Positions 6,831 to 15,108 of a DNA stretch of 64,000 bases are shown one piece after another. The stretch is taken from positions 170,808 to 234,807 of the forward strand of contig NZ_FNQZ01000004.1 in assembly GCF_900107545.1 (NCBI RefSeq). The letters are read 5' to 3'. Source of the stretch: Pseudobutyrivibrio sp. ACV-2 (lineage in GTDB: Bacteria; Bacillota; Clostridia; Lachnospirales; Lachnospiraceae). The stretch's first letter is position 1, and every line of letters starts with the position of its first letter. The position numbers and the translations under genes were made by a program. Under the pieces are notes generated by a model. The model worked only from the letters and a program-made list of their open reading frames with translations, did no database searches and was not told where the DNA came from.

Positions 6831-8780
6831 ATGGGAAAAATCAATATTCCTTCAAGAGAAAAGAAAATACTGTCCCTATTGAATTCTAAGCATGGGATAG
6901 TCACGGGAAAGGAGCTTTCAACACTAATAGGTGTCAGTGAGCGTACCATTCGAAGTGATGTAAGTCATATCAACACTGCACTTAGCCAGGCAGGTGTACA
7001 GGTGGTGGCTGTTCATGGCAAGGGCTACACCATCCAGGTGGATGACAGGAATGTTCTGCTTCAGATTTTTTCAGAGGATCAAAACTACATCACCAAGGAA
7101 GACAGGTTAAATACACTACTTCTAAAGCTACTGCGATATGATGGCTGGTATGATTTGGGAATTTTAGAGGATGAAATGTATATCAGTAATACCACTCTTG
7201 AGAAGGATATCAAGATTCTTGGAAAAATGATATTTTCACAGCATCCTTATTTGAAAATTGAGCGAAAGGACAATTCTATTCGTCTGGCAGATGAAGAAAA
7301 AAAGAAACGTGATTTATTTGCCAGATTTTATGCAAAAAACTGGGATTACGATTCCAAGGAAGGTATCGTTTTAAAGCATGAAGAGTTCAAAGAGGATTTG
7401 CTTAGAGATATTCAAAAGCAGGTAAAAAATACGCTTTTTGAGTCTGGCACACATCTAGATGACTATGCCTTTATTTATCTTACTTTGGCTATTGCTGTCA
7501 TGCTTTTTAGGGTAAAGAACGGACATACTATAGATAATTACGATGATGATGTTCAAATAGACCCAGATATAAAAATAGTTTTAGATACTCTGGCATCTGC
7601 GCAGAATATAGTTTTATCCCAAGGTGAATATTATTATCTGTCTCAAATAAAGCAGCAGCTGGAATTCCTTTGTCTTAAGACTTATTCTAAAAACTATGTT
7701 TTAAATAATACGGATATACGATGTCACGGAATAGTAAATGATTTGCTTGCTGAGTTGTATCGTATATACGGTATTGATTTCATGGAGGATGACAAGCTTT
7801 TTGTGGATCTGACTCGTCATGTTCAGGCACTTGTCAGTGGTATTGTGGCACCTCATTTACAGAATCACGTTTTGGGCGATGAGCTAAGAAAGAAGAATCC
7901 ATTTTTAGGTGATATAGCCCATTACATGGGTAACTATCTTTCAGAAAAATGCCAAATTGCTCTTGGAAAAGAAGAGGAGGATTATCTGCTGCCATTTATC
8001 ATGCTTTCCGAGGAAGCACGCTACAATAAAAAACGAGGGCAGGGAATACCTACAGCTGTAATCAGCCATTACAACGAAAGCATGACCCACTATCTGATGG
8101 AAGAATTGCGTCGCTACTATGGTGGAGTACTGGATCTGCATGGACCATATTCGATGCACAGTAAAGAGCAGATTGAAAAGGATAGTATTCAGTTTGTACT
8201 TACTACAGTAAAGATGGATGATTTCAGAAAATATTTTAACACCCCTGTTTTGACAGTATCACCAATTCTTTCGGAAGATGACAGGGCAGGAATTGAGTTG
8301 TATCTGACCAGCTTGAAAATAAAATATTTATACCAGGAACCAAAGCTTCAGATGGACAAATATTTCCTGCCAGAGCTTTGCTACAGACTGCCTGATAAGA
8401 GTAATCTAAATACTGCTTTTTTCTATATAGAGAAAACATTAAAAGAACAGACAGGAATAACTAGCCTTAAATCTTTTGATTTAGACGAGGATTACTACTG
8501 TAGCTTGAATAATGGATTTTTATTTTGCTATCAGGTTTGCAATGAGATAAAGCAAACTGTGGTCAGCCTGGTAGATTTGGGAAAGGATTTGTCTTGCAAA
8601 CAGCGTAGAAATATAAAGACAGTGATGTACGTGCTGATGCCAGCAAAGGAAATGCACAGCCTTGGTCGATTCTATTACATGGCCATGGCCTTCGCCCAGT
8701 ACCAAAAAGAATTGAAATCTCTATTTGACGGGACTTCCATTGAGGATTTGACTTTTAATATTAGCAGAGGATTGGAATAA
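6831..8780 (+). CDS. PRD-type (BglG/MtlR-like) transcriptional regulator
   Basis: This 649-residue regulator begins with a winged HTH (residues 5-65, GKELSTLIGVSERTIRSDVS) of the DeoR/BglG-activator kind. A second HTH-like region follows (about 85-150). PRD domains follow; the clearest is at about 310-390 (LFVDLTRHVQALVSG...NPFLGDIAHYMG). A Rossmann-like segment near 395-480 resembles a PTS EIIB module. The last about 150 residues occupy the EIIA position but show no obvious phosphorylatable His motif. Such proteins usually respond to PTS phosphorylation, yet no PTS genes are nearby. Its position after the thiolase operon suggests it may share that regulon. Confidence 0.7.
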   Translation: MGKINIPSREKKILSLLNSKHGIVTGKELSTLIGVSERTIRSDVSHINTALSQAGVQVVAVHGKGYTIQVDDRNVLLQIFSEDQNYITKEDRLNTLLLKLLRYDGWYDLGILEDEMYISNTTLEKDIKILGKMIFSQHPYLKIERKDNSIRLADEEKKKRDLFARFYAKNWDYDSKEGIVLKHEEFKEDLLRDIQKQVKNTLFESGTHLDDYAFIYLTLAIAVMLFRVKNGHTIDNYDDDVQIDPDIKIVLDTLASAQNIVLSQGEYYYLSQIKQQLEFLCLKTYSKNYVLNNTDIRCHGIVNDLLAELYRIYGIDFMEDDKLFVDLTRHVQALVSGIVAPHLQNHVLGDELRKKNPFLGDIAHYMGNYLSEKCQIALGKEEEDYLLPFIMLSEEARYNKKRGQGIPTAVISHYNESMTHYLMEELRRYYGGVLDLHGPYSMHSKEQIEKDSIQFVLTTVKMDDFRKYFNTPVLTVSPILSEDDRAGIELYLTSLKIKYLYQEPKLQMDKYFLPELCYRLPDKSNLNTAFFYIEKTLKEQTGITSLKSFDLDEDYYCSLNNGFLFCYQVCNEIKQTVVSLVDLGKDLSCKQRRNIKTVMYVLMPAKEMHSLGRFYYMAMAFAQYQKELKSLFDGTSIEDLTFNISRGLE

Positions 8781-8789
8781 AATAATTAA

Positions 8790-8826
8790 TGCCCCCATTA
8801 AGGACAACATCTTTAACGGGGGCAAA
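8790..8826. terminator. Bidirectional terminator
   Basis: TGCCCCCATTAA (8790-8801) pairs with TTAACGGGGGCA (8813-8824) with one mismatch. It lies between the convergent PRD regulator and M13 peptidase genes. Confidence 0.8.
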
Positions 8827-8865
8827 TATATTTTATGAATAGATTTTAAAGCAAAGCCTTTGGGT

Positions 8866-10911
8866 TTACCATACTGCGATTCTGTCAGCAGGTGCAATAT
8901 ACATTCCGTCAGTGGCTGTGATTCCGTAGGTATTTAGGAATTCGTCATACTGAGCCAGAACAAGGTTTGTACGCAGGTAAGAAAGAGGATGAGGATCCTG
9001 TGACATACGATATAACTCATTTTCTGATGTCATTAATCGACGCCACATTACTGCATAATTGGTGAAGAATTTATTGTAGTCAAAGTTTGGTTCTTTTGCA
9101 GCAAGGCTAAGCATACATTTTACACCAGCCATGTCAGCGATAGCTTCGCCGCTTAACATTACACCATTGCAGTTGCCCATTGTATCGCTTACTTTGAGAT
9201 TATCAAAATAAGTAGTTAATTTCGAAACTCTGCCATTGAACGCAGCTTTGTCTTCAGCTGTCCACCAGTCAGCCAGTGCACCAGAGGCATCAAACTGTCC
9301 GCCTCTTGAATCAAAGGCATGAGAGATTTCATGGCCTATAACCGCACCAATGCCGCCGTAAATTTCTTCTTTTGTCATATTCTCATTGTAGAACACTCCA
9401 CCACAGATACCAGGAATAATATTGATTGAGTTATCTGTGAAGCTGTAGTATGAGTTAACCATATACATGATGCTGTAATCCCAGTAATTACGGTCTTTTG
9501 TTGTTTTATATTTTTTATAATTGTCCTGACACCAATATCTCATGGCTATTAATGAAGCTACAACAAGGTTGCCACCTTCAGATTTTGGTATTAACACTAA
9601 ACCGCTGTGGTCTATGAGTTTATCAGGCTTTACTGCATGTATAACCATAGAATCTAGCTTGTGTATAGCGGCATCTTTTGTTTCCTGAGACATCCACTCC
9701 TCATTTGCAAGCATTGTTCGGTAGTAGGCGATAGAATCCTTGATGACGCCCTCAATATCTTTTTTCATCTTGTCAGATGTGAAATTGTTAATGTAAACGT
9801 TATCAATAACTGTAGAAAGGTTATTTTCAGCTGTGTCTAAATAGTACTGATCATCAGATTTCATACCAGACACACCAAAGGCGTCATTTTGTATTTTTTG
9901 TGTTGTCTCATAGGTCTCCCTGTCCAAAATATCACTAAAGTAGACAACAGTATGAACTATAAAATAATTCTTCATGAGAGATAAGTTCTTTTTGTTGTAA
10001 AGCTTGCCTACAGAAGCCAAATATTTTGGGTTTTCGGCTACGACATTGTCTATATCTGTAAAGCCTACACTATTAAGAATACCCTCAATAGGGTAATTTC
10101 CCAGGAGTGCTTTAGCATCAGCTAAAGGGATAACGTTGTTGATTTTTTCATAATAGTCAAGTGCGTTCTGGTCGTCTTGGGTATACATGTTTTTGGCAAG
10201 AAGGGCTTCATAAGCAAAACAGTCCTTTATGATTTTCTTTGTTTCCCTTGACGAGTATCCCATACGCTTTAGCATATAGCTGGCTATATCAGTGTACATA
10301 TCCTTATAGATGGAACCTAAATCGGACAGTGTAGTATAGTCGTTTGCATCAGGTAAAAATAATACACCTTCAGAAATGTTTAAAGCATATTTCGTTGGAT
10401 CATCAAAGGAAACAGTGCTGTAGTAGCTAACTATTCCGTTTTCAAGTACGTTTGCATCGGGATTTACAAGAAATTTGTTCATCTCATCCAGGGAAGAAAT
10501 GTTGCGGATAGAATCAATAAAAGGGATTATTGGTGCATATCCTAAAGCATTTCTTGTATCCCAGTCAGAGAGAAATTCATAATAGGTATGAAAAAGCTGT
10601 TGGTCTAAATCGTCTGAATCAGACTTTTTCATTATTTCAATTAAATTTGCATCATTTTGCTCCTGAAGAATACCAAACTCTCCATAGTTGTCTTTGCCGG
10701 CAGGAATTGCAGTCGATGTAAGCCAATCGTGATTTACTGTAGTGTAGAAATCATCCTTGATATTGTAGGCTTCGGTTACTGATACACTTCCCATCTGAGA
10801 TGGATCCTTCCAGGCATCAGGGGCTGCTAAGGCTGTAACACTGGATTGCAATGCCAGCGCTAAAGCAATAGCAATAGAACAGGTCGCTCTAAAGTATTTT
10901 TTGATTAGCAT
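8866..10911 (-). CDS. Secreted M13-family metallopeptidase (PepO/neprilysin type)
   Basis: A 681-residue zinc endopeptidase. An N-terminal signal peptide (about residues 1-30, with hydrophobic core IAIALALALQSSVTALA) directs export. The zinc motif GHEISHAFD has its two His at about residues 527 and 531, and the third ligand lies in SGEAIADMAG about 60 residues on. The upstream substrate-binding motif is present as NSINIIPG. The C-terminus ends in RIAVW, like the family's usual RxxVW. The length is normal for M13. It probably degrades peptides outside the membrane. It is monocistronic, ending at the bidirectional terminator. Confidence 0.93.
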   Translation of the reverse strand: MLIKKYFRATCSIAIALALALQSSVTALAAPDAWKDPSQMGSVSVTEAYNIKDDFYTTVNHDWLTSTAIPAGKDNYGEFGILQEQNDANLIEIMKKSDSDDLDQQLFHTYYEFLSDWDTRNALGYAPIIPFIDSIRNISSLDEMNKFLVNPDANVLENGIVSYYSTVSFDDPTKYALNISEGVLFLPDANDYTTLSDLGSIYKDMYTDIASYMLKRMGYSSRETKKIIKDCFAYEALLAKNMYTQDDQNALDYYEKINNVIPLADAKALLGNYPIEGILNSVGFTDIDNVVAENPKYLASVGKLYNKKNLSLMKNYFIVHTVVYFSDILDRETYETTQKIQNDAFGVSGMKSDDQYYLDTAENNLSTVIDNVYINNFTSDKMKKDIEGVIKDSIAYYRTMLANEEWMSQETKDAAIHKLDSMVIHAVKPDKLIDHSGLVLIPKSEGGNLVVASLIAMRYWCQDNYKKYKTTKDRNYWDYSIMYMVNSYYSFTDNSINIIPGICGGVFYNENMTKEEIYGGIGAVIGHEISHAFDSRGGQFDASGALADWWTAEDKAAFNGRVSKLTTYFDNLKVSDTMGNCNGVMLSGEAIADMAGVKCMLSLAAKEPNFDYNKFFTNYAVMWRRLMTSENELYRMSQDPHPLSYLRTNLVLAQYDEFLNTYGITATDGMYIAPADRIAVW

Positions 10912-11041
10912 GTATGTAGTCTCCTTTGTAGTTTATTAATAGACTTTATCAAAAATCTGTGAATTAAATATGAAATAAGTGTGAATGGGTGAACAGCTGA
11001 AGGGACATACTTTAAAAATTAAGGCTTTAATTTTAATTAAA

Positions 11042-11085
11042 AAACACAAAAGGTGTCCCAAATCTGAGGGGCACCTTTTGTGTTT
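11042..11085 (-). terminator. Strong minus-strand terminator
   Basis: AAACACAAAAGGTGTCC (11042-11058) pairs with GGGCACCTTTTGTGTTT (11069-11085). On the minus strand the hairpin is followed by TTTTTTAATT. It overlaps the last codon of the sugar kinase gene. Confidence 0.88.
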
Positions 11086-12643
11086 AGAAACTCGCTATCG
11101 TATTCTGAAGTCTTGCCAAATCACCATCCAAATGCTTATACATTTCGATATAGTAAGGATATAGCTTGTCATAAGCTTCTTCCCACTCAGGGATAGGCTC
11201 TATGACTTCTTTTATTTTAACCATTTTTTTAACAGCTTCTGAAAGGTCAGGATATATTCCTACAGCGTGACCTGCTAAAAGAATATCTCCGAAAGGAACA
11301 TCTCCTGAAATATCATCTAGCACATACACCGGCATGTGAAGCATGGAAGCTTTTATTTTGTTCCAGGTTTTAGACTTAGAGCCACCACCTGTAATACGTA
11401 GGTTTTCAGCTACACCACCTGCATCTTTGATGGAATCCATTACATGGCGAAGTGCAAATGCAGTGCCTTCAAAAATAGCGCGAATGATGTGAGCTCTATC
11501 TGTTGTGAGATTAAGTCCGATAAACATTCCTCTGGCGTGAGAGTTCCAAAGTGGCGCCCGCTCGCCACCAGCCATATACGGGTAGAAGAACAATCCGTCT
11601 GAGCCTGGATTCACTTTCATTGCAACTTTATTCATATAATCGTAGATGTTTTTTCCTGCTTCGATGGAGCTTGCTACATCGGCCTCACCCATTTGCTCCA
11701 CGTACCACCTGATGGCAGCGCCAGTAGTTCCGATAGGACCATCATAGACGAATGGCATAGTCTCAAGGCCAACAGGTCTGGTGACAACAGGAACATCGCA
11801 GGCACTAGCATTTGGAGCGCTGGCAAATATAAGTGAGGAAGTGCCTGCACTTTCGCCAGCATCACCAAGCTTTGAAAGGCCGATAGCATACATGGATGCC
11901 ATGGCATCGGAACAACCAGCCACCACAGGAGTGCCTTCTGCAAGACCAGTTTGTGATGCAGCTTCCCTTGTAACATACCCAATTATCTCAGTACAGTTTT
12001 TGACTGGTGGCATAATATCAGAAAGTGAAACTCCGATAGCGTCACCCACTTCATCTGCCCAGTCAAGGGTGGTTAAATTCATAAGCTGAGTTCGGGATGC
12101 AGTATCTACATCGATAGTAAGCTCCCCCGTGAGCTTATAGTTAAGGTAGCTGTTGGCCTGCATGATGGTGGCAGTTCTTTCAAATTCCTCTGGCAGATTT
12201 CTCTTGAACCAGAGAATTTTTCCAGGAAGAAATGCTACGCTTGGCTGTCCGCCAACGATTTTAACGAAATTATCATATCCAATTTTTTCAGTAACCTCAT
12301 TTGTTTCTGTCACTGAACGGCCATCGGCATAAATGATGGCATTGTGAACAGGTTCACCATTTTCATCAAGTGGTAGAAGAGTAGGACACTGCGAGCTGAT
12401 AGAAATTCCTTTGATATTGTTTACCACATCGTCCCCTGCCAATGCAGTCATATATTTAAGGATTGCAATGGTGCTGCTCCACCATTTATCAGGATCCTGT
12501 TCAATCATGTTTTGTCCTGGAAAAATTTTCCCAAGTCTGCGAGATGCAGTAGCAATTAAATTGCCATCAGTATCCATAATATTGCCCTTGACATTAGTAG
12601 TTCCAAGGTCAATACCTAAAAGATAATTCTTTTCTGAATTCAT
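11084..12643 (-). CDS. FGGY-family carbohydrate kinase (xylulokinase-like)
   Basis: The protein has about 519 residues. The N-terminal ATPase fold (GIDLGTTNVKGNIMD, phosphate-1 motif) and the C-terminal half (EGTAFALRHVMD...LRITGGGSKSKTWNKI, adenosine motif) are those of FGGY kinases. These phosphorylate sugars such as xylulose, ribulose, fuculose, glycerol or threitol. The sequence is nearest the xylulokinase group to my eye, but substrate cannot be assigned. The ATG at 12643 is chosen because GGGAGG at 12651-12656 lies 7 nt upstream; earlier in-frame starts (TTG 12658, ATG 12649) fall on or against that site. It is divergent from the flavin reductase gene. Confidence 0.85.
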   Translation of the reverse strand: MNSEKNYLLGIDLGTTNVKGNIMDTDGNLIATASRRLGKIFPGQNMIEQDPDKWWSSTIAILKYMTALAGDDVVNNIKGISISSQCPTLLPLDENGEPVHNAIIYADGRSVTETNEVTEKIGYDNFVKIVGGQPSVAFLPGKILWFKRNLPEEFERTATIMQANSYLNYKLTGELTIDVDTASRTQLMNLTTLDWADEVGDAIGVSLSDIMPPVKNCTEIIGYVTREAASQTGLAEGTPVVAGCSDAMASMYAIGLSKLGDAGESAGTSSLIFASAPNASACDVPVVTRPVGLETMPFVYDGPIGTTGAAIRWYVEQMGEADVASSIEAGKNIYDYMNKVAMKVNPGSDGLFFYPYMAGGERAPLWNSHARGMFIGLNLTTDRAHIIRAIFEGTAFALRHVMDSIKDAGGVAENLRITGGGSKSKTWNKIKASMLHMPVYVLDDISGDVPFGDILLAGHAVGIYPDLSEAVKKMVKIKEVIEPIPEWEEAYDKLYPYYIEMYKHLDGDLARLQNTIASF

Positions 12644-12716
12644 TCCCATTCCTCCCAATTATTACTTTCTCCTAAGGGTAATTTATCACTGTCAATCACA
12701 ACGGTTCAATTTCACG

Positions 12717-12738
12717 ATTTCCGCCAACGAGCGGAAAT
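12717..12738. other. Perfect 8-bp hairpin in the kinase leader
   Basis: ATTTCCGC (12717-12724) and GCGGAAAT (12731-12738) form a perfect inverted repeat around a 6-nt loop, about 75 nt upstream of the kinase start. No T-run follows on either strand. It could be an operator or a leader-RNA hairpin of the kinase gene. Confidence 0.5.
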
Positions 12739-12800
12739 AATAAAATTGCGTGGGAGTTTTTTCGTGGGTAAAGTGAGTACATAAAATAAATTGTCAGCGA

Positions 12801-12922
12801 GTGCGGCTTCATAACCTTGGCAAGCGCGAGGAGGGGGGCCCCATACCGAGTGAGGACCCACTGGACCGCAGCGAAAGTATGGGAGGTGACCTCCGGGAGC
12901 ATGAAATACTTGGAGGCCGCAC
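12801..12922 (+). ncRNA. Structured leader RNA motif, copy A (5' of flavin reductase)
   Basis: The closing stem P1 is GTGCGGC (12801-12807) with GCCGCAC (12916-12922). Inside it lies the conserved 5' block AACCTTGGCAAGCGCGAG (12813-12830). A short P2 pairs GAGG (12831-12834) with CCTC (12890-12893), and P3 pairs CCATAC (12841-12846) with GTATGG (12877-12882). The conserved 3' block is GAGCATGAAATACTTGGAG (12897-12915). The same blocks occur 5' of purE and purD. The P1 end is 8 nt before the GGAGG of the downstream gene. I do not recognise it as a known riboswitch. Confidence 0.75.
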
Positions 12923-12940
12923 ATCTATAGGGAGGTATAT

Positions 12941-14908
12941 ATGTCAACACGATACCCAGGTAAGGATCTATATCCAAACTTATTTAAGTCTATAAGAGTA
13001 GGAAATTTAAAACTCAAGAACCGAATCATCGCGGCTCCAACCAGTCCAAGCATGATTACAACAGAGGGTCTGTTTACCCCAGAGATGGCAGCCTACCTAG
13101 AGGAAAAGGCTTTAGGTGGTAGCGCAGTTGTTACCTATGGTGAGGCAATTCCTCATTCTAAAACAGGAAAGAGCCATAACAAGCAGCTTCAGCTAGATGC
13201 CTTTGGTGTGCGTCAGGGACTGACTGAGTCTACTAGAATGATTCACAATGCAGGAGCACTTGCAAATATTCAGCTTTCTCACGGTGGAATGTATGGTGGC
13301 CTTGCTTCTGTTGGTGGGGATATCGGAAAAACTGAAAAAGCCTATGGTCCAAGTGAAATGGACATGCCAGCAGGTCACGTATATGAAATGCCAAAGGAGC
13401 TTATATATGAAATCATCGAATCCTATGGAAAGGCTGCAAAGCTTTGCAAGGATGTAGGGTATGACATGGTTCAGGTTCATGCAGCCCATGGATGGCTTTT
13501 CAACCAGTTCCTTTCTCCGATTTTCAATCACAGAACCGATGAGTTTGGTGGCTCTTTAGAAAATCGTGCAAGATTTTTATCACTTACTCTTGATGAGGTA
13601 AGAAAGAATCTTGGTCCTACAGTTGCAATCGAGCTTCGTATGAATGGTGATGATTTCCAGGAGGGTGGACTTACACTTTCTGATTATGTGGAAATTGCAA
13701 AGATGGTTGAGGATAAGGTTGATATGTTCAACATCTCTTGTGGAAATCATGAGGATCCTGCAATGTTCTGCCGCACTCATCCAAACTCATTCTTCCCAAG
13801 GGGCGTAAATGTTTATCTTGCAGCTGAAATTAAAAAGCATGTGAATAAACCTGTTGCCTGTGTTGGTTCTTTGAACGACCCAGCTCAAATGGAGGAAATC
13901 ATCGCAAGCGGTCAGGCTGACATGGTGGAAATCGCACGCGCTCTTGTGGCAGATCCTTACTTGCCAAAAAAGGCTCTAGAGGGTAGAGCAGATGATATCA
14001 GCCCATGCTTGAGATGCTATGAATGCTTTGGGGCAACAGGCCAGCTTGAAATGATTAAATGTACTGTAAACCCAACTCAGGGTCAACAGCTTGAAGAAAA
14101 ATACGGTGTTCCAGCACCTGAATTTAAAAAGAAAATTCTTGTTGTGGGCGGTGGACCAGCAGGTATGGAGGCCGCTATCACTGCAGCAAATCGAGGACAT
14201 GATGTCACTCTTGTAGAGAAGGATTCTCGTCTTGGTGGAAATCTTCATCCAGCAGGAAGTGCATTCTTCAAAGAGGATATCAAAAAGCTTTGTGGCTGCT
14301 TAGAACGCAGAGTTGAAAGAGCCGGTGTAAAAGTGGTCTTAAATACAACAGTAGATGTGGATTATGTAAAGAAATTTGCACCAGATACACTTTTCGTAGC
14401 AATCGGCTCAAACGAGCTTAAGCCACCAATCAAAGGCATTGACGGTGATAACGTAATCATGGCCATCGATGCTGAGCTTCATCCTGAAAAATTGGGCAAG
14501 AAGGTTGCCATTATGGGTGGTGGACTTGTAGGTGCTGAGGCAGCATGCTCATTCAAGGCTGAAGGCCATGAAGTTTCAATCATCGAAATGAAGCCAGATG
14601 TAGCAATGGAGGTTAACTCATTCTATCGTGGTGGTCTTATGCCTCACGTACATGAGAGCGCAACCTGCTACGTAAATACGAAGGTAACAGAAATCACAGA
14701 CAAGGGCGTTATGGTTGAGAACGCAGATGGTAGCTTCCTTGTAGAGGCTGACAGCGTAGTGTGTGCATTTGGTTTTAGACCTAAGACAGCAGAAGTAGAC
14801 GCACTTTGTGATTGCGTAGATGAGTACTACGTAATAGGCGACTGCAACAAGGTTGCCATGATTTACCAGGCAATGGATGCAGGATATCACGCAGCTAGAA
14901 GAGTGTAG
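12941..14908 (+). CDS. NADH:flavin oxidoreductase / 2-enoate reductase family (OYE + FAD/NAD domains)
   Basis: This 655-residue protein has three parts. Residues about 10-335 form an old-yellow-enzyme FMN barrel (VHAAHGWLFNQFLSP, NRTDEFGGSLENR-type motifs). A Cys cluster follows at about 350-370 (CLRCYEC then 11 residues to the next Cys), which would bind a 4Fe-4S centre. Residues about 385-655 form an FAD/NAD(P) domain with two dinucleotide motifs (VVGGGPAGMEAA, IMGGGLVGAEAA). This is the architecture of 2,4-dienoyl-CoA reductase, BaiCD/BaiH and 2-enoate reductases, which reduce activated C=C bonds with NAD(P)H. Substrate unknown. GGAGG at 12931-12935 sets the start, just after structured RNA copy A, which may control it. 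Confidence 0.9.
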   Translation: MSTRYPGKDLYPNLFKSIRVGNLKLKNRIIAAPTSPSMITTEGLFTPEMAAYLEEKALGGSAVVTYGEAIPHSKTGKSHNKQLQLDAFGVRQGLTESTRMIHNAGALANIQLSHGGMYGGLASVGGDIGKTEKAYGPSEMDMPAGHVYEMPKELIYEIIESYGKAAKLCKDVGYDMVQVHAAHGWLFNQFLSPIFNHRTDEFGGSLENRARFLSLTLDEVRKNLGPTVAIELRMNGDDFQEGGLTLSDYVEIAKMVEDKVDMFNISCGNHEDPAMFCRTHPNSFFPRGVNVYLAAEIKKHVNKPVACVGSLNDPAQMEEIIASGQADMVEIARALVADPYLPKKALEGRADDISPCLRCYECFGATGQLEMIKCTVNPTQGQQLEEKYGVPAPEFKKKILVVGGGPAGMEAAITAANRGHDVTLVEKDSRLGGNLHPAGSAFFKEDIKKLCGCLERRVERAGVKVVLNTTVDVDYVKKFAPDTLFVAIGSNELKPPIKGIDGDNVIMAIDAELHPEKLGKKVAIMGGGLVGAEAACSFKAEGHEVSIIEMKPDVAMEVNSFYRGGLMPHVHESATCYVNTKVTEITDKGVMVENADGSFLVEADSVVCAFGFRPKTAEVDALCDCVDEYYVIGDCNKVAMIYQAMDAGYHAARRV

Positions 14909-14940
14909 TCTTTGTAGATAAATTTTTAAATCAAGTCTAT

Positions 14941-14994
14941 GACTGCTCAATCCAAGTCTCTTTAATTGAGATATGGATTGGGCGGTCTTTTTTT
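14941..14994 (+). terminator. Rho-independent terminator
   Basis: GACTGCTCAATCCA (14941-14954) pairs with TGGATTGGGCGGTC (14974-14987) with G-U and minor mismatches, followed by a 7-T run. It ends the flavin reductase transcript. Confidence 0.88.
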
Positions 14995-15108
14995 GTGTGT
15001 GACACTATTGTGATGAGTAAACTATTAATATTTGCCATGTAAAAAAACAAGTGCTTGGAAAACGTTGATGAAGTTACATAGGGTAACTGAGAAAAGGAGT
15101 AAAGAATT

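Noticed and set aside
12903..12930. Short upstream ORF (MKYLEAAHL) inside leader copy A as a regulatory peptide
   Set aside because: Copy D has a different, shorter frame (MKHLEV) and copy B has no ATG at this place, so the peptide is not conserved.
12696..12995. Several short frames on both strands across the kinase-reductase spacer
   Set aside because: They run through the structured RNA and have no ribosome-binding sites; GC-rich RNA sequence gives open frames by chance.
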